Source of the DNA: an uncultured Eubacteriales bacterium
GTDB lineage: Bacteria; Bacillota; Clostridia; Christensenellales; Pumilibacteraceae
DNA: 6,692 nucleotides
Reading direction: 5' to 3'
Assembly (NCBI GenBank): GCA_900553005.1
Contig: USBU01000069.1
Coordinates: 1-6,692 of the forward strand
Shown one piece after another: positions 6,649-6,692 of the stretch. The notes beneath the pieces were generated by a model. That model was given only the letters and a program-made list of their open reading frames with translations, had not been told where the DNA came from and searched no databases. The translations under genes were made by a program, and so were the position numbers. Each line of letters opens with the position of its first letter. Position 1 is the first letter of the stretch.

Positions 6649-6692
6649 CTGTCTCTTATACACATCTCCGAGCCCACGAGACGGAGCTACAT
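6649..6692 (-). other. Nextera i7 adapter, inverted (sequencing artefact)
   Basis: The reverse complement of the adapter at 3-48: mosaic end at 6649-6667, Nextera tail CCGAGCCCACGAGAC at 6668-6682, index GGAGCTAC at 6683-6690, then AT of the P7 primer. It truncates the nif3 frame. Together with the left adapter it forms a perfect terminal inverted repeat that is purely technical. Confidence 0.98.

Noticed and set aside
1..6692. Perfect terminal inverted repeats containing a Tn5-type end, suggesting the window is a composite transposon
   Set aside because: The ends are Nextera adapter with primer and index sequence; no transposase or target duplication is present and the cargo is housekeeping genes.

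Overview
This window is a run of housekeeping genes from a bacterium of the Bacillota (Firmicutes), most likely the class Clostridia. All six genes lie on the + strand: a dGTPase-like HD hydrolase, DNA primase (dnaG), a divergent RpoD-like sigma factor, the primary sigma factor (rpoD/sigA), tRNA adenine-22 N1-methyltransferase (trmK) and a NIF3-family metalloprotein. The order dnaG - rpoD - trmK - nif3, with a dGTPase-like gene in front, is a familiar Bacillota arrangement, and the proteins have the usual motifs of those families. The genus cannot be read from the sequence.

The two ends are not genomic. Bases 1-48 and 6649-6692 are Illumina Nextera (Tn5 tagmentation) adapter in opposite orientations, with the same 8-base index on each side. 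The natural DNA is 49-6648, exactly 6,600 bp. The last gene runs into the adapter and has no genuine stop codon; reading on would add an artificial tail to the protein.

Layout: 68-1075 dGTPase-like; 23-bp gap; 1099-2862 dnaG, with a TTG start; 8-bp overlap; 2855-3931 divergent sigma factor; 77-bp gap with a strong -10 box and a small inverted repeat; 4009-5253 rpoD; 1-bp overlap; 5253-5867 trmK; 13-bp overlap; 5855 to the insert end, nif3. The tight spacing suggests one transcription unit, with an extra promoter just before rpoD. No gap longer than 77 bp lies between genes. No RNA gene, CRISPR array or natural mobile element was seen.

The most interesting biology is the tandem pair of primary-type sigma factors. 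The upstream copy keeps the residues for core binding, DNA melting and -35 recognition in large part, but its segment at the junction of regions 2.4 and 3.0 and its region 3.2 finger are strongly changed. The downstream, canonical RpoD carries two tandem copies of a region 1.1-like module at its N-terminus, whereas the upstream paralogue carries one. The two genes also share an exact 38-bp stretch. Functionally the genes link nucleotide pools, replication priming, transcription initiation and tRNA modification.
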